A stretch of 64,000 nt of DNA, from positions 1-64,000 of the forward strand of contig NZ_JQKD01000017.1 of NCBI RefSeq assembly GCF_000745855.1, in the 5' to 3' direction. This DNA comes from Xenophilus azovorans DSM 13620 (lineage in GTDB: Bacteria > Pseudomonadota > Gammaproteobacteria > Burkholderiales > Burkholderiaceae_C). The translations under genes and the position numbers were made by a program. The notes under the pieces were generated by a model. It did no database searches, had not been told where the DNA came from, and saw only the letters and a program-made list of their open reading frames with translations. The first letter of the stretch is position 1. The number at the start of each line of letters is the position of its first letter. Shown one piece after another: positions 17,558 to 25,612 of the stretch.

Positions 17558-18007
17558 TTAGCTACGGAAGGCCGACGGACGCCACTTGTTGTCGAAGGTG
17601 CAAGCACCAGTCCAGGTCACACTACCGCCAGCGTCGTGCGGCGTCAGAGAACACGATTGCCCGCTGATCTTCTGGTTTACCTTCTTGCCGTACGTAGCGG
17701 TGATAACACCGTCAGCACCAACCGCCACCGAGGTCACATAGGAACCGGTAATGGAGGCCGGGATAGCATGGACACCCGCGGAAGCGTTGCTGGTCGGGAA
17801 ACGACCCTTGTCTGCCCAGAAATCGGTCACACCATTCTTTGCCCCGGACATGAGCGATTGGCCTTCCGAGACTTGAGTGCGGATCGTGTAATCCTGATAA
17901 GCAGGCAGCGCGATCGCCGCCAGAATACCGATGATCGCCACGACGATCATCAGTTCGATCAGGGTGAAGCCCTTTTGCACTTGACGTGCGATGGAACGAC
18001 GGTTCAT
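17558..18007 (-). CDS. pilA: Type IV major pilin PilA
   Basis: This 149-aa prepilin has a short basic leader ending in QVQKG, the prepilin peptidase site G/F, then [17 protein letters not shown] with the essential Glu5, and [11 protein letters not shown]-terminal disulfide loop runs from the Cys of GQSCSLTP to that of [11 protein letters not shown] 18007 is chosen because GGAG lies upstream; a longer frame from 18037 would place this site inside the gene. The protein ends in Ser, a feature seen in some glycosylated pilins. It is transcribed from a sigma-54 promoter at 18071-18086. Confidence 0.95.
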   Translation of the reverse strand: MNRRSIARQVQKGFTLIELMIVVAIIGILAAIALPAYQDYTIRTQVSEGQSLMSGAKNGVTDFWADKGRFPTSNASAGVHAIPASITGSYVTSVAVGADGVITATYGKKVNQKISGQSCSLTPHDAGGSVTWTGACTFDNKWRPSAFRS

Positions 18008-18070
18008 GAGGAAGTTACTCCAGGTTGGTTTGAACAAGCCCGGGAACTCCTCCCCGGTGCGCTTCTTCTC

Positions 18071-18086
18071 TGCAGTCGCCGTGCCA
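18071..18086 (-). promoter_or_regulatory. Sigma-54 promoter of pilA
   Basis: On the minus strand, TGGCACGGCGACTGCA matches the -24/-12 consensus (TGGCACG, 4 bases, TTGCA) with one mismatch. The start of transcription would be near 18060, giving a leader of about 53 bases before the ATG at 18007. In Pseudomonas pilA is sigma-54 dependent and activated by PilR. Confidence 0.85.
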
Positions 18087-18130
18087 GTCCGTACCAGGCC
18101 CGTTTCGGGCCAAAAAGTTCACGTATCGGT

Positions 18131-18187
18131 TACACGTTGTGACACGACGTGTACGCCCCTGGAAAAAAGTCGCTGACAAATTTGTCA
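18131..18187 (-). promoter_or_regulatory. Upstream dyads, likely PilR-type activator sites
   Basis: Two inverted repeats lie about 45-115 bases upstream of the -24 element: TACACGT (18131-18137) with ACGTGTA (18147-18153), spaced 9 bases, and the perfect palindrome TGACAAATTTGTCA (18174-18187). Both contain TGTC/TGTA-type half sites like those described for PilR. Position and symmetry fit an enhancer; which protein binds is inferred. The same interval must also serve the divergent vapBC promoter. Confidence 0.5.
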
Positions 18188-18283
18188 AAGCAAGCGGCAA
18201 CGATGCCGGGAGTGTCATCCGCAGCACAGATGCCCGGTGGTGCGGAACGGCACGGTTCCACCGAAGTGCGTTCCGACACTTCG

Positions 18284-18314
18284 TTGACATCAAGATGAGA
18301 GCGCATCATGATGC
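18284..18314 (+). promoter_or_regulatory. vapBC promoter with operator palindrome
   Basis: TTGACA (18284-18289) is a perfect -35 box. After 17 bases comes a -10-like CATGAT (18307-18312) embedded in the perfect palindrome GCATCATGATGC (18303-18314). The start site would fall at about 18319, the A of the vapB ATG, so the mRNA may be leaderless. The palindrome is the obvious site for autorepression by VapB. Confidence 0.65.
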
Positions 18315-18318
18315 AATC

Positions 18319-18570
18319 ATGCGAACCACCATCGATCTGCCTGCGGACCTGCACCAGGTCGCCACCAGCCTCGCGCGCCACAACAGGCGCAGCCTGGGCC
18401 AAGTCGTGGCCGACCTGATGCGGCGCGGCCTGGAGGCGTCGGCCCCTCGCGGCGCGCAGGATCCGGCGGCGGCGTTCCGGATGGACGAGGACACGGGCCT
18501 GCCCGTCATCCTCGGCGCGAGCCGGCCCATGACGGATGACGACGTGCGCGCGCTGGAAGACGAGGCATGA
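18319..18570 (+). CDS. vapB: VapB-like ribbon-helix-helix antitoxin
   Basis: This 83-aa protein opens MRTTIDLPADLHQVATSLA with a beta strand, then helices over RRSLGQVVADLMRRGLEA (about 26-43), a ribbon-helix-helix fold. A flexible acidic tail (MTDDDVRALEDEA) would embrace the toxin. An in-frame region upstream is open but has no ribosome site, and ATG 18319 fits both the fold and the promoter. The stop overlaps the vapC start as ATGA. Confidence 0.85.
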   Translation: MRTTIDLPADLHQVATSLARHNRRSLGQVVADLMRRGLEASAPRGAQDPAAAFRMDEDTGLPVILGASRPMTDDDVRALEDEA

Positions 18571-18986
18571 CGCGCCCGCAGCGCGAAGCCGCCGTGCTGC
18601 TGGACGGCAACGTCCTCGTCGCGCTGACCTATCCGCCCCACGTGCACCATCCGGCGGCAAGGCAGTGGTTTCTGCGGCAGGTGGGCGCGTTCGCCTCGTG
18701 CCCCATCACGCAGGGCACGCTGGTGCGGATGCTGCTGCACTTTCAGGCCGTGCCCGGCATCGAGGACGCCATGGGCGTGCTGCGCGGCCTGACGGGCCAT
18801 CCACGCCACCGCTTCTGGCCGGATGCGCTGGATTACCTGCGGGTGGACATGAAGGGCGTGATGGGCCACAGGCAGGTGACCGACGCTTATCTGGTGGCGC
18901 TGGCGAAGAAGAACGATGGCAGGCTGGCGACCTTCGACCAGGGGATGGCGGCGCTGCATCCGGAGACGGTCGAGCTGATCGCGTGA
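18567..18986 (+). CDS. vapC: VapC-like PIN-domain ribonuclease toxin
   Basis: This 139-aa PIN protein has first acidic motif LLDGNVLVALTYPP (Asp near 13), central Thr/Glu-region CPITQGTLVRML, and late acidic motif VTDAYLVALAKKNDGRLATFDQGMA with Asp near 105 and 123. These carboxylates bind Mg2+ for RNA cleavage. The usual central Glu appears as Gln/Thr context (ITQGTL), so activity should be checked. It is translationally coupled to vapB and followed by a large hairpin repeat. Confidence 0.85.
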   Translation: MTRPQREAAVLLDGNVLVALTYPPHVHHPAARQWFLRQVGAFASCPITQGTLVRMLLHFQAVPGIEDAMGVLRGLTGHPRHRFWPDALDYLRVDMKGVMGHRQVTDAYLVALAKKNDGRLATFDQGMAALHPETVELIA

Positions 18987-19040
18987 GCGGTGCCAGGGCC
19001 GGCGTGCCCGCTGCTGCGGGAATGCGTTCAACGATATCAA

Positions 19041-19100
19041 CCGTTCACGCTGAACCTGTCGAAGCGCCGCGCGTGGCTTCGACAGACTCAGCCCGAACGG
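19041..19100. repeat. REP-like inverted repeat between convergent genes
   Basis: Two 25-base arms (19041-19065 and 19076-19100) pair over most of their length around a 10-base loop. The core is the CTGTCGAAGC / GCTTCGACAG type seen dispersed between genes in many Proteobacteria. It lies between the ends of vapC (+) and hipA (-) and could terminate transcription from both sides. Confidence 0.75.
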
Positions 19101-19131
19101 TCCTTGTCAATCGAACGCCCATCCGCATGAG

Positions 19132-20361
19132 TCAGGCGCGGCGCATCCAGGCCAGGGATTCGCGCCACGCATCTTCCATCTGCCGCAGCAACGCTGGCGC
19201 GATGGCGGCGTGCGGCTCGGCCAGGGCGCGCGCCATGGCTTCGGCGGTGCGGTCGATCACCCGGCCGGGATGATGCAGGCCGCAGACCTGGCGCCCGAAG
19301 GCTTCCAGTTCGGCGCGGGCGGGATAGCTGCGCGCAGGCGAGCGCTCGCCGCTGCGGCCGCCGCGCCAGAGCTTGAGCGCCATGGTGCGGTCCACGGTCT
19401 CGACGCCGCCGGGGCGCTCGTAGGGGTAGATGACGGTGGTCACCTGGTCGTAGACGGGGCTGGGCCAGACGCGCTCGTCGTCGTAGAGCACGGCGAAGTT
19501 CTTCAGGTGGGCGTCGCCGTTGCGCAGCAGCACGGCCAGCACGAGCTGCTCGTAGAACTGCCTCAGCGCTGCGGCAGGCTCGGTGCACACGAGGCGATAG
19601 GCGTGGGCCACGTCTTCGTAGCTGCCGATGTATTTGCGGCTGGAAAGGCGCTCGCGCACGCGCAGTTGCATGACGGCGGCGATGTCCTCGAAGCCGAGGC
19701 GGCTGCCGTCGGGGCGGATGTCGAACCGGTCGATCACGAGGAGCCGGCCGTCGGCTGAGAGATCGGCCGGCGGCACGGGTAGGCCGGCATGGCGGGCGGC
19801 GGAAAGGCAGAGCCATTCGTTGGCGCTCAGCCCGAGATAGCGCGGACCTTCGGCCTTGACGATGACGCTGGGGCCCGGCACGGCGGCCTTGTCGGCCACG
19901 GGCACCATGATCTTGGGCTGCATGCCGGCCAGGCCGGAGCCGGTGCCGAGGTAGTCGCCGACGAGCTGCTCGAACAGGGCCTCGCTGCGGCGGCCGGCCA
20001 GCAGGTCGGCGCGGGCGATGCCGGCGGGCACGGGCGGCAGGGGCTGGCCGGGCACCTGGCAGGCCACGCGGCCGATGGCACCATCGCCCATGAGGGCGAG
20101 GAGGTGCATCTTGGTGACGGGAAACTTGCCGAAGTGCGCGAGGATGCGTTCGAACAGGTAGCCCTCGGGCAGGTTCATGTCGAGCGCGGCGAAGAGGTCG
20201 CCGTCCTGGAAGGCGCGCTCGCTCACGGGCAGGCCCAGGCCGACGATGTGGCGTGCGCCGGCTTCGTAGACGAGGGTGTAGACGGAGCGTTTGCTCAGTT
20301 CGGCCTGACGCTCGCCGCCCACGAGCAGGTGCAGGTCGCGCAGTTTCTCCGGCAGGGTCAT
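19132..20361 (-). CDS. hipA: HipA-family serine/threonine kinase toxin (module 1)
   Basis: The 409-aa protein has the HipA fold: an N-terminal domain (LRDLHLLVGGERQAEL), the ATP-loop region SGLAGMQPKIMVP near 150, catalytic loop LLRNGDAHLKNFAVLYD near 290 with its Asp and Asn, and metal-binding YDQVTTVIYPY. HipA kinases phosphorylate aminoacyl-tRNA synthetases or similar targets and cause growth arrest. It starts at ATG 20361 within the stop of the antitoxin gene (ATGA), so the pair is an operon. Confidence 0.9.
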   Translation of the reverse strand: MTLPEKLRDLHLLVGGERQAELSKRSVYTLVYEAGARHIVGLGLPVSERAFQDGDLFAALDMNLPEGYLFERILAHFGKFPVTKMHLLALMGDGAIGRVACQVPGQPLPPVPAGIARADLLAGRRSEALFEQLVGDYLGTGSGLAGMQPKIMVPVADKAAVPGPSVIVKAEGPRYLGLSANEWLCLSAARHAGLPVPPADLSADGRLLVIDRFDIRPDGSRLGFEDIAAVMQLRVRERLSSRKYIGSYEDVAHAYRLVCTEPAAALRQFYEQLVLAVLLRNGDAHLKNFAVLYDDERVWPSPVYDQVTTVIYPYERPGGVETVDRTMALKLWRGGRSGERSPARSYPARAELEAFGRQVCGLHHPGRVIDRTAEAMARALAEPHAAIAPALLRQMEDAWRESLAWMRRA

Positions 20362-20663
20362 GGGTTGCCGTCGCCGGGGTCGTCGTCCTCGGAAGCGTGC
20401 AGGTGGGCGAAGGTCTGCGCGAGGTCGCTGGCACGCAGGGGGCCGGTGGGGGCGGCATCCAGCCTCAAGGCGAGCCCCAAGGGAGGCAGGATGGCCAGCA
20501 GGGAGCGCAGCGAGACGTCCTGCCCCGCCTCCAGCCGGTAGACGGGCATGCGCGACAGCCCGGCACGCTTGCCGAGTTCGGCCTGCGAGAGCTTTCTATC
20601 CCGTCGGGCCTGGCGCACGCGTTGGGCGATGTCTGCCAGCGCCAGCGGCGAATTGCTATTCAT
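20358..20663 (-). CDS. hipB: HipB-like XRE-family antitoxin (module 1)
   Basis: From ATG 20663 the protein is 101 aa with a Cro/C1 HTH at about 10-62 (ADIAQRVRQARRDRKLSQAE, then GKRAGLSRMPVYRLEAGQ) and an acidic proline-rich tail. A longer frame to 20735 exists, but the operator repeats at 20671-20692 lie in it, which argues for the shorter start (ATG 20672 is an alternative). It is coupled to hipA by a 4-base overlap. Confidence 0.85.
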   Translation of the reverse strand: MNSNSPLALADIAQRVRQARRDRKLSQAELGKRAGLSRMPVYRLEAGQDVSLRSLLAILPPLGLALRLDAAPTGPLRASDLAQTFAHLHASEDDDPGDGNP

Positions 20664-20670
20664 CCATAGC

Positions 20671-20692
20671 ATTCTGCTTTCATTCTGCAGAA
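20671..20692 (-). promoter_or_regulatory. Probable HipB operator (module 1)
   Basis: ATTCTGC occurs twice (20671-20677 and 20682-20688), and the second copy is part of the perfect palindrome TTCTGCAGAA (20683-20692). The block lies 8-29 bases ahead of the chosen hipB ATG. This is a typical place for an autorepression site; binding is inferred. Confidence 0.5.
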
Positions 20693-20754
20693 ATGCAATG
20701 TTTTCGTAGCAATCGCGTCCACTTCGGTTTTTCATTCATATGGGCGCAGGCTGC

Positions 20755-22050
20755 TCACCGCCCCAGCAGCGCAGCGGCCGCCTTCATCTGGTCATGCTCG
20801 AAGGCGGGTGCGAATTCGCTCAACTCGGCCGGCGACAGGCCAACCTCGGAATCGAGTGCCGCGCGCCGCCAGTCCGCCACCGCGGCATGCACCTCACCCA
20901 GAACGGCCAGGGCCTGCTTCGGGCTCAGCGAGAAATAGGCTGCGCGGGCCAGCAGCATCTGCACGTCGGTGATCGGACCGTCCTGCTCGGACAGCCAGGT
21001 TTTCGATTCCCGCTCCTTGTCTGGAAAGGGGTTGATGTCGAAGGCCGGGGCCAGCCGCCACAACCCGTGCCTGACATGCAGAAAGCCGTGGTTCTGCAGG
21101 TGGTCGTCCACGTTGGTGATCAGGAGGTTGAACACCAGGCGGCGCCAGAGTTGGCGTACGTCGCGGGTGGGCGATTCGCCGTGGGCGCGGATGGCGTCGG
21201 CGATCTCCGTGTAGCTGCGGTCTTCCTCGCGGGAAGCCTGCAGCAGGGATGCGGCCGACTGGTAGGGAATGCGGCCCTCGGCGCCATCGCGGTCGAAGCG
21301 GCGAATGACGGCCACCGGCGTGCCCGCCAGGGACACGGCTCGCGCAGTCGCGGCGTCGATGCCCGCCCGGGCGGCCAGCTTCAGCGCAAGGACTTCACCG
21401 CGGGTGACGCTGCGCGTGTCGCCGACACTTGGAAACTTGCCGATGGCGAGCCAGCCGTCTTCATCTACCACGGTGCACTTGGGCCGCATGCCGCCGAGCG
21501 AAGTGCCCTTGCCTTGCAGGTAGCGCAAGTCTTCGGCCGTCTCCTGTCCGCGCTCGACGGCGCGGCTGGCCTGGTAGATGCGCTCCAGCTCGATCAGCGG
21601 GGGCGTGCTGCGCCGGCCCTCGAACGTCGTGCGGTGCCATGGTCCGTCCGGGTCCCGCAAGCGCAACGCGCCAACGCGGCTGAAATCGTCGACCGCAAGC
21701 AGGTAGTCCAGTTCGCAGAGGGCGGGCAGCCGTGGATCCGCCTTGCGCAGTCTGGCGTGGTCGCGCGCGATGACGCGCCGACCCCAGGCGTCCGGCGCTG
21801 TATCGGCGATGGCGCCGTGAAACACCGAGTCGTGCGGCGATGCCGCCTTGTGCGGCTGATGGCCCGGCAGCAGTCGCAGATCGGCAGAGACATTGAAGCG
21901 TGCCTGCTGGGCCAGCCAGTCCGCGTCGTAGGCGAAGGCGCAGTGCTCGCGGCGGCCTTGCCGGGCATAGGCAAGCGAGCCGACCAGCATCCCTGCCTTG
22001 CCGATGCAGACCTGGACCTGGCGGCGAACCACTGGCGCAGCGCCGGCCAT
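20755..22050 (-). CDS. hipA: HipA-family kinase toxin (module 2)
   Basis: This 431-aa HipA protein differs from module 1. It has HipA_N with QVCIGKAGMLVGSLAYAR, glycine loop GTSLGGMRPKCTVVDE near 188, ATP-lysine region WLAIGKFP, catalytic loop LLITNVDDHLQNHGFLH near 310 and metal site LAPAFDINPFP. The start is taken as ATG 22050, overlapping the antitoxin stop as TGATG; GTG 22053 is also possible. Both kinases keep the catalytic residues, so both could be active. Confidence 0.9.
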   Translation of the reverse strand: MAGAAPVVRRQVQVCIGKAGMLVGSLAYARQGRREHCAFAYDADWLAQQARFNVSADLRLLPGHQPHKAASPHDSVFHGAIADTAPDAWGRRVIARDHARLRKADPRLPALCELDYLLAVDDFSRVGALRLRDPDGPWHRTTFEGRRSTPPLIELERIYQASRAVERGQETAEDLRYLQGKGTSLGGMRPKCTVVDEDGWLAIGKFPSVGDTRSVTRGEVLALKLAARAGIDAATARAVSLAGTPVAVIRRFDRDGAEGRIPYQSAASLLQASREEDRSYTEIADAIRAHGESPTRDVRQLWRRLVFNLLITNVDDHLQNHGFLHVRHGLWRLAPAFDINPFPDKERESKTWLSEQDGPITDVQMLLARAAYFSLSPKQALAVLGEVHAAVADWRRAALDSEVGLSPAELSEFAPAFEHDQMKAAAALLGR

Positions 22051-22394
22051 CACAGCGCCCCCGAACGGCCATCGCGCTTGCTGCTGCGCACGCGCTTGGG
22101 CACCTGCTCATCCATCAGCATCAGGCCAATGTCGTCCTGGGGCGTGTCCAGCAGCTTCTCCAGGGCCTGGATTTCGCCGAAGACGTGCAGGGCGCGGGCA
22201 TAGAAGTGGATGGGCACCCGCATGTCGCCTTTTTCCATGCGGCGCACGGTGGACACGGATGCACCCATGCGTTCGGCCAGCGAGGCCTGGGAGATATGGC
22301 GGCGCCGACGCGCCAGGGAGATGTCGCCGCCGAGCTTGCGGACGGCTCGCTCCACCGGCAGGGGGACGAGGGTATTCACATTGAAGTCTCCCAT
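22050..22394 (-). CDS. hipB: HipB-like XRE-family antitoxin (module 2)
   Basis: This 114-aa protein starts at ATG 22394. The HTH spans about 18-70 (AVRKLGGDISLARRRRHISQ, then LAERMGASVSTVRRMEKGD). After it come PIHFYARALHVFGEIQALEKLL, a HipB-like dimer helix region, and a basic tail. A -10 box TATAAT lies 39 bases upstream. It is only distantly similar to the first HipB, so the two modules were probably acquired separately. Confidence 0.85.
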   Translation of the reverse strand: MGDFNVNTLVPLPVERAVRKLGGDISLARRRRHISQASLAERMGASVSTVRRMEKGDMRVPIHFYARALHVFGEIQALEKLLDTPQDDIGLMLMDEQVPKRVRSSKRDGRSGAL

Positions 22395-22406
22395 CAGGGC
22401 GACAAC

Positions 22407-22438
22407 ACCCGTTAAAAACTCCGTTGAGAGTGATTATA
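22407..22438 (-). promoter_or_regulatory. Promoter of hipBA module 2
   Basis: A perfect TATAAT lies on the minus strand at plus coordinates 22438-22433. Between it and the hipB ATG, the minus strand carries two AACGG units (within 22407-22427), about 13 bases apart, possible operator half-sites. The -35 box is weak. Confidence 0.45.
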
Positions 22439-22482
22439 GGGTGCTGCGTCGGGGCTGCCCCTCCGCGCCGCCTCGAGGGCAA

Positions 22483-23298
22483 TCAGAGCGTCAGCACCTC
22501 ATCCGCCCGCAGCCACTGGATGACCCGGTCATCCTTGTGGGCCGGCCGCCGCAGCGTGGCGGTGCCGGCCAGGCGGTTGATCTGGCTCATGATCTCCTCC
22601 GTCTCGGCCGGCTTGGTGTGGGTGATGTAGATGGGGTAGTCGCTGTGGGGGGAGATGTGCGCCAGCTCGGCCGCCAGCGACGAGGGCGACAGGTGCAGGC
22701 TGCGCTGGGCCAGGGCCATTTCGCGGTCGCTGAAGGCGGTCTCGATGACGAGGGCGGCGACGTCCAGGGCGTTCACGCGCTCCCAGAAGGGAGCGTTGCG
22801 CTCGGTGTCGCCGCTGTAGACCCAGTGCCGGCCGCCGGCGGCGGGGCGCACGGCGAAGCCGCAGGCGGGCACGGTGTGCACGGCGGGCAGGACCTCGATG
22901 TCCTTCAGGCTGCGGCTGCCCAGGCGCAGGGTCTGGCCGACGGCGAAGTCGTGAAAGCTGACGAAAGGCGCTTCCTGGCTGGGGATGCGGCCGAAATCGG
23001 GCCAGATGACGTTGTTGAAGACATGGGCGCGCAGGGCCTCGATGGTGGCGCGCAGGGCGTGCACGCGCAACGGGCCGCGGCGGCGGCTGGCCACGGCGTC
23101 GATCATCAGCGGCAGGGCGGCGACGTGGTCGAGGTGCGAATGGGTGAGCACGACGTCGTCGATGCCGGCCATTTCGTCCAGGGTGAGGTCGCCCACGCCG
23201 GTGCCGGCATCGACGAGCAGGTCGCCGTCGACCAGGAAGGAGGTGGTGCGGCACCCCTTGGCAATGGCGCCGGAGCACCCCAGTACGCGGACCTGCAT
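22483..23298 (-). CDS. Class II 3',5'-cyclic-nucleotide phosphodiesterase (CpdP-like)
   Basis: This 271-aa metallo-beta-lactamase-fold protein starts at ATG 23298. It has GCSGAIAKGCRTTSFLVDG, the zinc motif LTHSHLDHVAALPLM near 52, VYSGDTERN near 167, ETAFSDRE, and a late ITHTKPAE. This layout is that of class II phosphodiesterases (yeast PDE1, Vibrio CpdP), which hydrolyse cAMP or cGMP. It lies 40 bases after a nucleotidyl cyclase gene on the same strand, so synthesis and breakdown of one second messenger may be made together. Confidence 0.85.
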   Translation of the reverse strand: MQVRVLGCSGAIAKGCRTTSFLVDGDLLVDAGTGVGDLTLDEMAGIDDVVLTHSHLDHVAALPLMIDAVASRRRGPLRVHALRATIEALRAHVFNNVIWPDFGRIPSQEAPFVSFHDFAVGQTLRLGSRSLKDIEVLPAVHTVPACGFAVRPAAGGRHWVYSGDTERNAPFWERVNALDVAALVIETAFSDREMALAQRSLHLSPSSLAAELAHISPHSDYPIYITHTKPAETEEIMSQINRLAGTATLRRPAHKDDRVIQWLRADEVLTL

Positions 23299-23338
23299 GA
23301 AAGTGTGTGGACGGGTGTGGCGGGGGCGGGAAGGGGCT

Positions 23339-25603
23339 TCACTTGCGCTCGAAGCGGGTGGCCCCGTCCCAGTCGGTGTCGGGAGGCTGCAAGCGGATGG
23401 AGGCTAAGCGGTCAGCATAAGCCCGGTAAAGGACTTTTTTCTCATGCGCCGCGCGCAGGGGGCGCAGCAGTTCCTCGGCCTCGCTCCAGCGGCGCGCCTC
23501 GTAGGCGTGCAGCACGGCCTGCCACTGGCGCAGTTCGTCGGCCAGGGCGGGAGCAGCAGCGGCAGCGCCCGGGGCCAGGGGGGTGAAGATGCCGACGCCG
23601 CGCTCCTTGCCCTTGACCTTGACGCGGTCGAGCTCCTGCCACAAGTAAGCGCCAGCCAGTTCACGGGTGCGCTCGCCGGCCACGATCTCGACGCCGTAGT
23701 GCTCGCCCAGACCTTCCAGGCGCGCGGCGAGGTTGACCGCGTCGCCGATGACGGTGTAGCTGCGGCGCCGGGCGGAGCCCATGTCGCCCACGCTCATGAC
23801 GCCGGTGTTCAGGCCGATGCCGACGCTGATGCCGGGCAGGCCGGCGGCACGGTGCTCGGCGTCGAGGGCCTGCACGGCGGCGGCCATCTCCAGCGCCGCG
23901 GCCACGGCCAGGGCAGCGTGGTCGGGCTGCTCGACGGGGGCGCCCCAGAAGGCCATGACGCAGTCGCCCATGTACTTGTCGACGGTGCCGTCATGGCGGC
24001 CGATGACTTCGGTGAGCCGGCTGAAGACGCGGTTGAGCAGGGCCTGCAACTCGGCCGGCGCCATGTGCTCGGCCATGGAGGTGAAGCCGCGCATGTCGCA
24101 GAAGAGCACGGTGAGTTCCTTGCTCTCGGCGTGCATGCCGTAGCGGCCCGGGTTGCTCAGCATGCGGGTGACGAGCTGGGGCGGCACGTAGGTGCCGAAC
24201 AGCCGGGCCAGGCCGCGCCGGGCGCGCGCCTCGACGAAGTAGCCCCAGGCCATGTTGAGGGTGAAGGCCAGGGCGATCATGGCCAGCGCCGCGGCCTGCG
24301 GCATCACCAGCCCGTGGCGCAGGTGCAGCAGGTGGCTGGCGCCGAGCACGGCGGCGGCGGCCAGCGCAGCCAGGCCGGCGGCGGGCAGCGCGGGCAGCAG
24401 GGTCAGGCCCACGGCCAGGCCGGCGCCCAGCAGCAGGACGAGCGCGGCCTCGTAGCCGTGCACATCGGCCGGCACGGAAAGGAAGCGCCGGTCCAGCAGG
24501 CCGGAGACGACGCTGGCGTGGATCTCGACGCCGGGGTAGCCGGCGCCGACCGGCGTGGTGCGCAGGTCCTGCAGGCCGGGGGCGGAGGCGCCGACGAGCG
24601 CGATGCGGCCGGCCAGTTCGCCCGGCGCCAGCCGACCGTCCAGCACGTCGGCGGCAGAGACGTAGCGGAAGGCGCCGCCGCGCGGGCCGGCCGCGCCGCG
24701 GTAGGGCACGAGCATGCTGGCGCTCGGGTCGACGGGCAACGCGAGGGCGTCGCCCGCCGCCGGGGCGAGCACGAGCGATGCGAGCCGCGCGCCGGAAGCG
24801 CCGGCCGAGAAGCGCAGCACCGGCGCCGGCGCCTGCACGGCGCGCCGGTAGACGGCCAGGGCGAGCGATTCGTAGTAGCCGGCTGCGCCGCCGGCGCCGG
24901 CGTAGCGCGCCAGCATCGGCACGGCGCGCACGACGCCGTCGTCGTCTTCGTCGACGAAGAAGTTGAGAAAACCGGCCGGCGCCGCCTCGGCCAGCACGGG
25001 GATGCTGGCGCCGAAGCTGTGCCAGCGGGCGATGCCGGCCGCTTCCTGTGCATCGGCCTGCGGAGGCAGCACGGGCACGGGCAGCCGCCCGGCCGACGGT
25101 GCGGCGCCGGCGGGCGTGAAATAGAAGCCCAGCACCGCGGGCGGGCCGGCCAGCGCGCGGGCGAAGGCAGCGTCGTGGTCCTGCGCGGCGGCCAGGCGGT
25201 CGATCTCGGTGCGCAGGCCGGCATCGGCTGCGGCGGCCGGCAGCGTGCGCAGTTCGCGCAGCAGTTCCTCGCCGGCCTTGCGGTCGGGCTCGGTGAACAT
25301 GATGTCGAAGCCGAGGGCGGCCACGCGCTGGCGGCCGGTGAGTTCGGTGGCCAGGCGGGCCAGCAGGTCGCGGCGCCAGGGCCACTGGCCGACGCGCTGG
25401 AGGCTGGCGTCGTCGATGTCGACGATGACGATGCGCGGGTCGGGCGTGCCGGGCATGGTGGCGCGCACGCGCGCGTCGTAAATCCAGGCGTCGAGCCGGT
25501 CCAGCAGGGGCAGGCGCCACACGCCGGCCACGTGCAGCAGCGCCAGCAGGACGGGGACCAGGGTGGCCGCCACGCGCGGCCCGTGGCCGGCCAGCAGCCT
25601 CAT
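23339..25603 (-). CDS. CHASE2-domain class III adenylate/guanylate cyclase
   Basis: This 754-aa protein has an N-terminal helix, then a periplasmic CHASE2 sensor (about 40-350, with IVIVDIDDASLQRVGQWPW and FDIMFTEPD), three membrane helices (about 360-450) and a cyclase domain from about 490. Metal Asp residues lie in LFCDMRGFTS and DKYMGDCVMAFW; the Lys of DKYMGD and the Asp of SYTVIGDAVNLAARLE favour ATP as substrate. The C-terminal tail is helical. It is transcribed after the FHA gene with a 9-base gap. Confidence 0.9.
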   Translation of the reverse strand: MRLLAGHGPRVAATLVPVLLALLHVAGVWRLPLLDRLDAWIYDARVRATMPGTPDPRIVIVDIDDASLQRVGQWPWRRDLLARLATELTGRQRVAALGFDIMFTEPDRKAGEELLRELRTLPAAAADAGLRTEIDRLAAAQDHDAAFARALAGPPAVLGFYFTPAGAAPSAGRLPVPVLPPQADAQEAAGIARWHSFGASIPVLAEAAPAGFLNFFVDEDDDGVVRAVPMLARYAGAGGAAGYYESLALAVYRRAVQAPAPVLRFSAGASGARLASLVLAPAAGDALALPVDPSASMLVPYRGAAGPRGGAFRYVSAADVLDGRLAPGELAGRIALVGASAPGLQDLRTTPVGAGYPGVEIHASVVSGLLDRRFLSVPADVHGYEAALVLLLGAGLAVGLTLLPALPAAGLAALAAAAVLGASHLLHLRHGLVMPQAAALAMIALAFTLNMAWGYFVEARARRGLARLFGTYVPPQLVTRMLSNPGRYGMHAESKELTVLFCDMRGFTSMAEHMAPAELQALLNRVFSRLTEVIGRHDGTVDKYMGDCVMAFWGAPVEQPDHAALAVAAALEMAAAVQALDAEHRAAGLPGISVGIGLNTGVMSVGDMGSARRRSYTVIGDAVNLAARLEGLGEHYGVEIVAGERTRELAGAYLWQELDRVKVKGKERGVGIFTPLAPGAAAAAPALADELRQWQAVLHAYEARRWSEAEELLRPLRAAHEKKVLYRAYADRLASIRLQPPDTDWDGATRFERK

Positions 25604-25612
25604 CGGCAGGCG

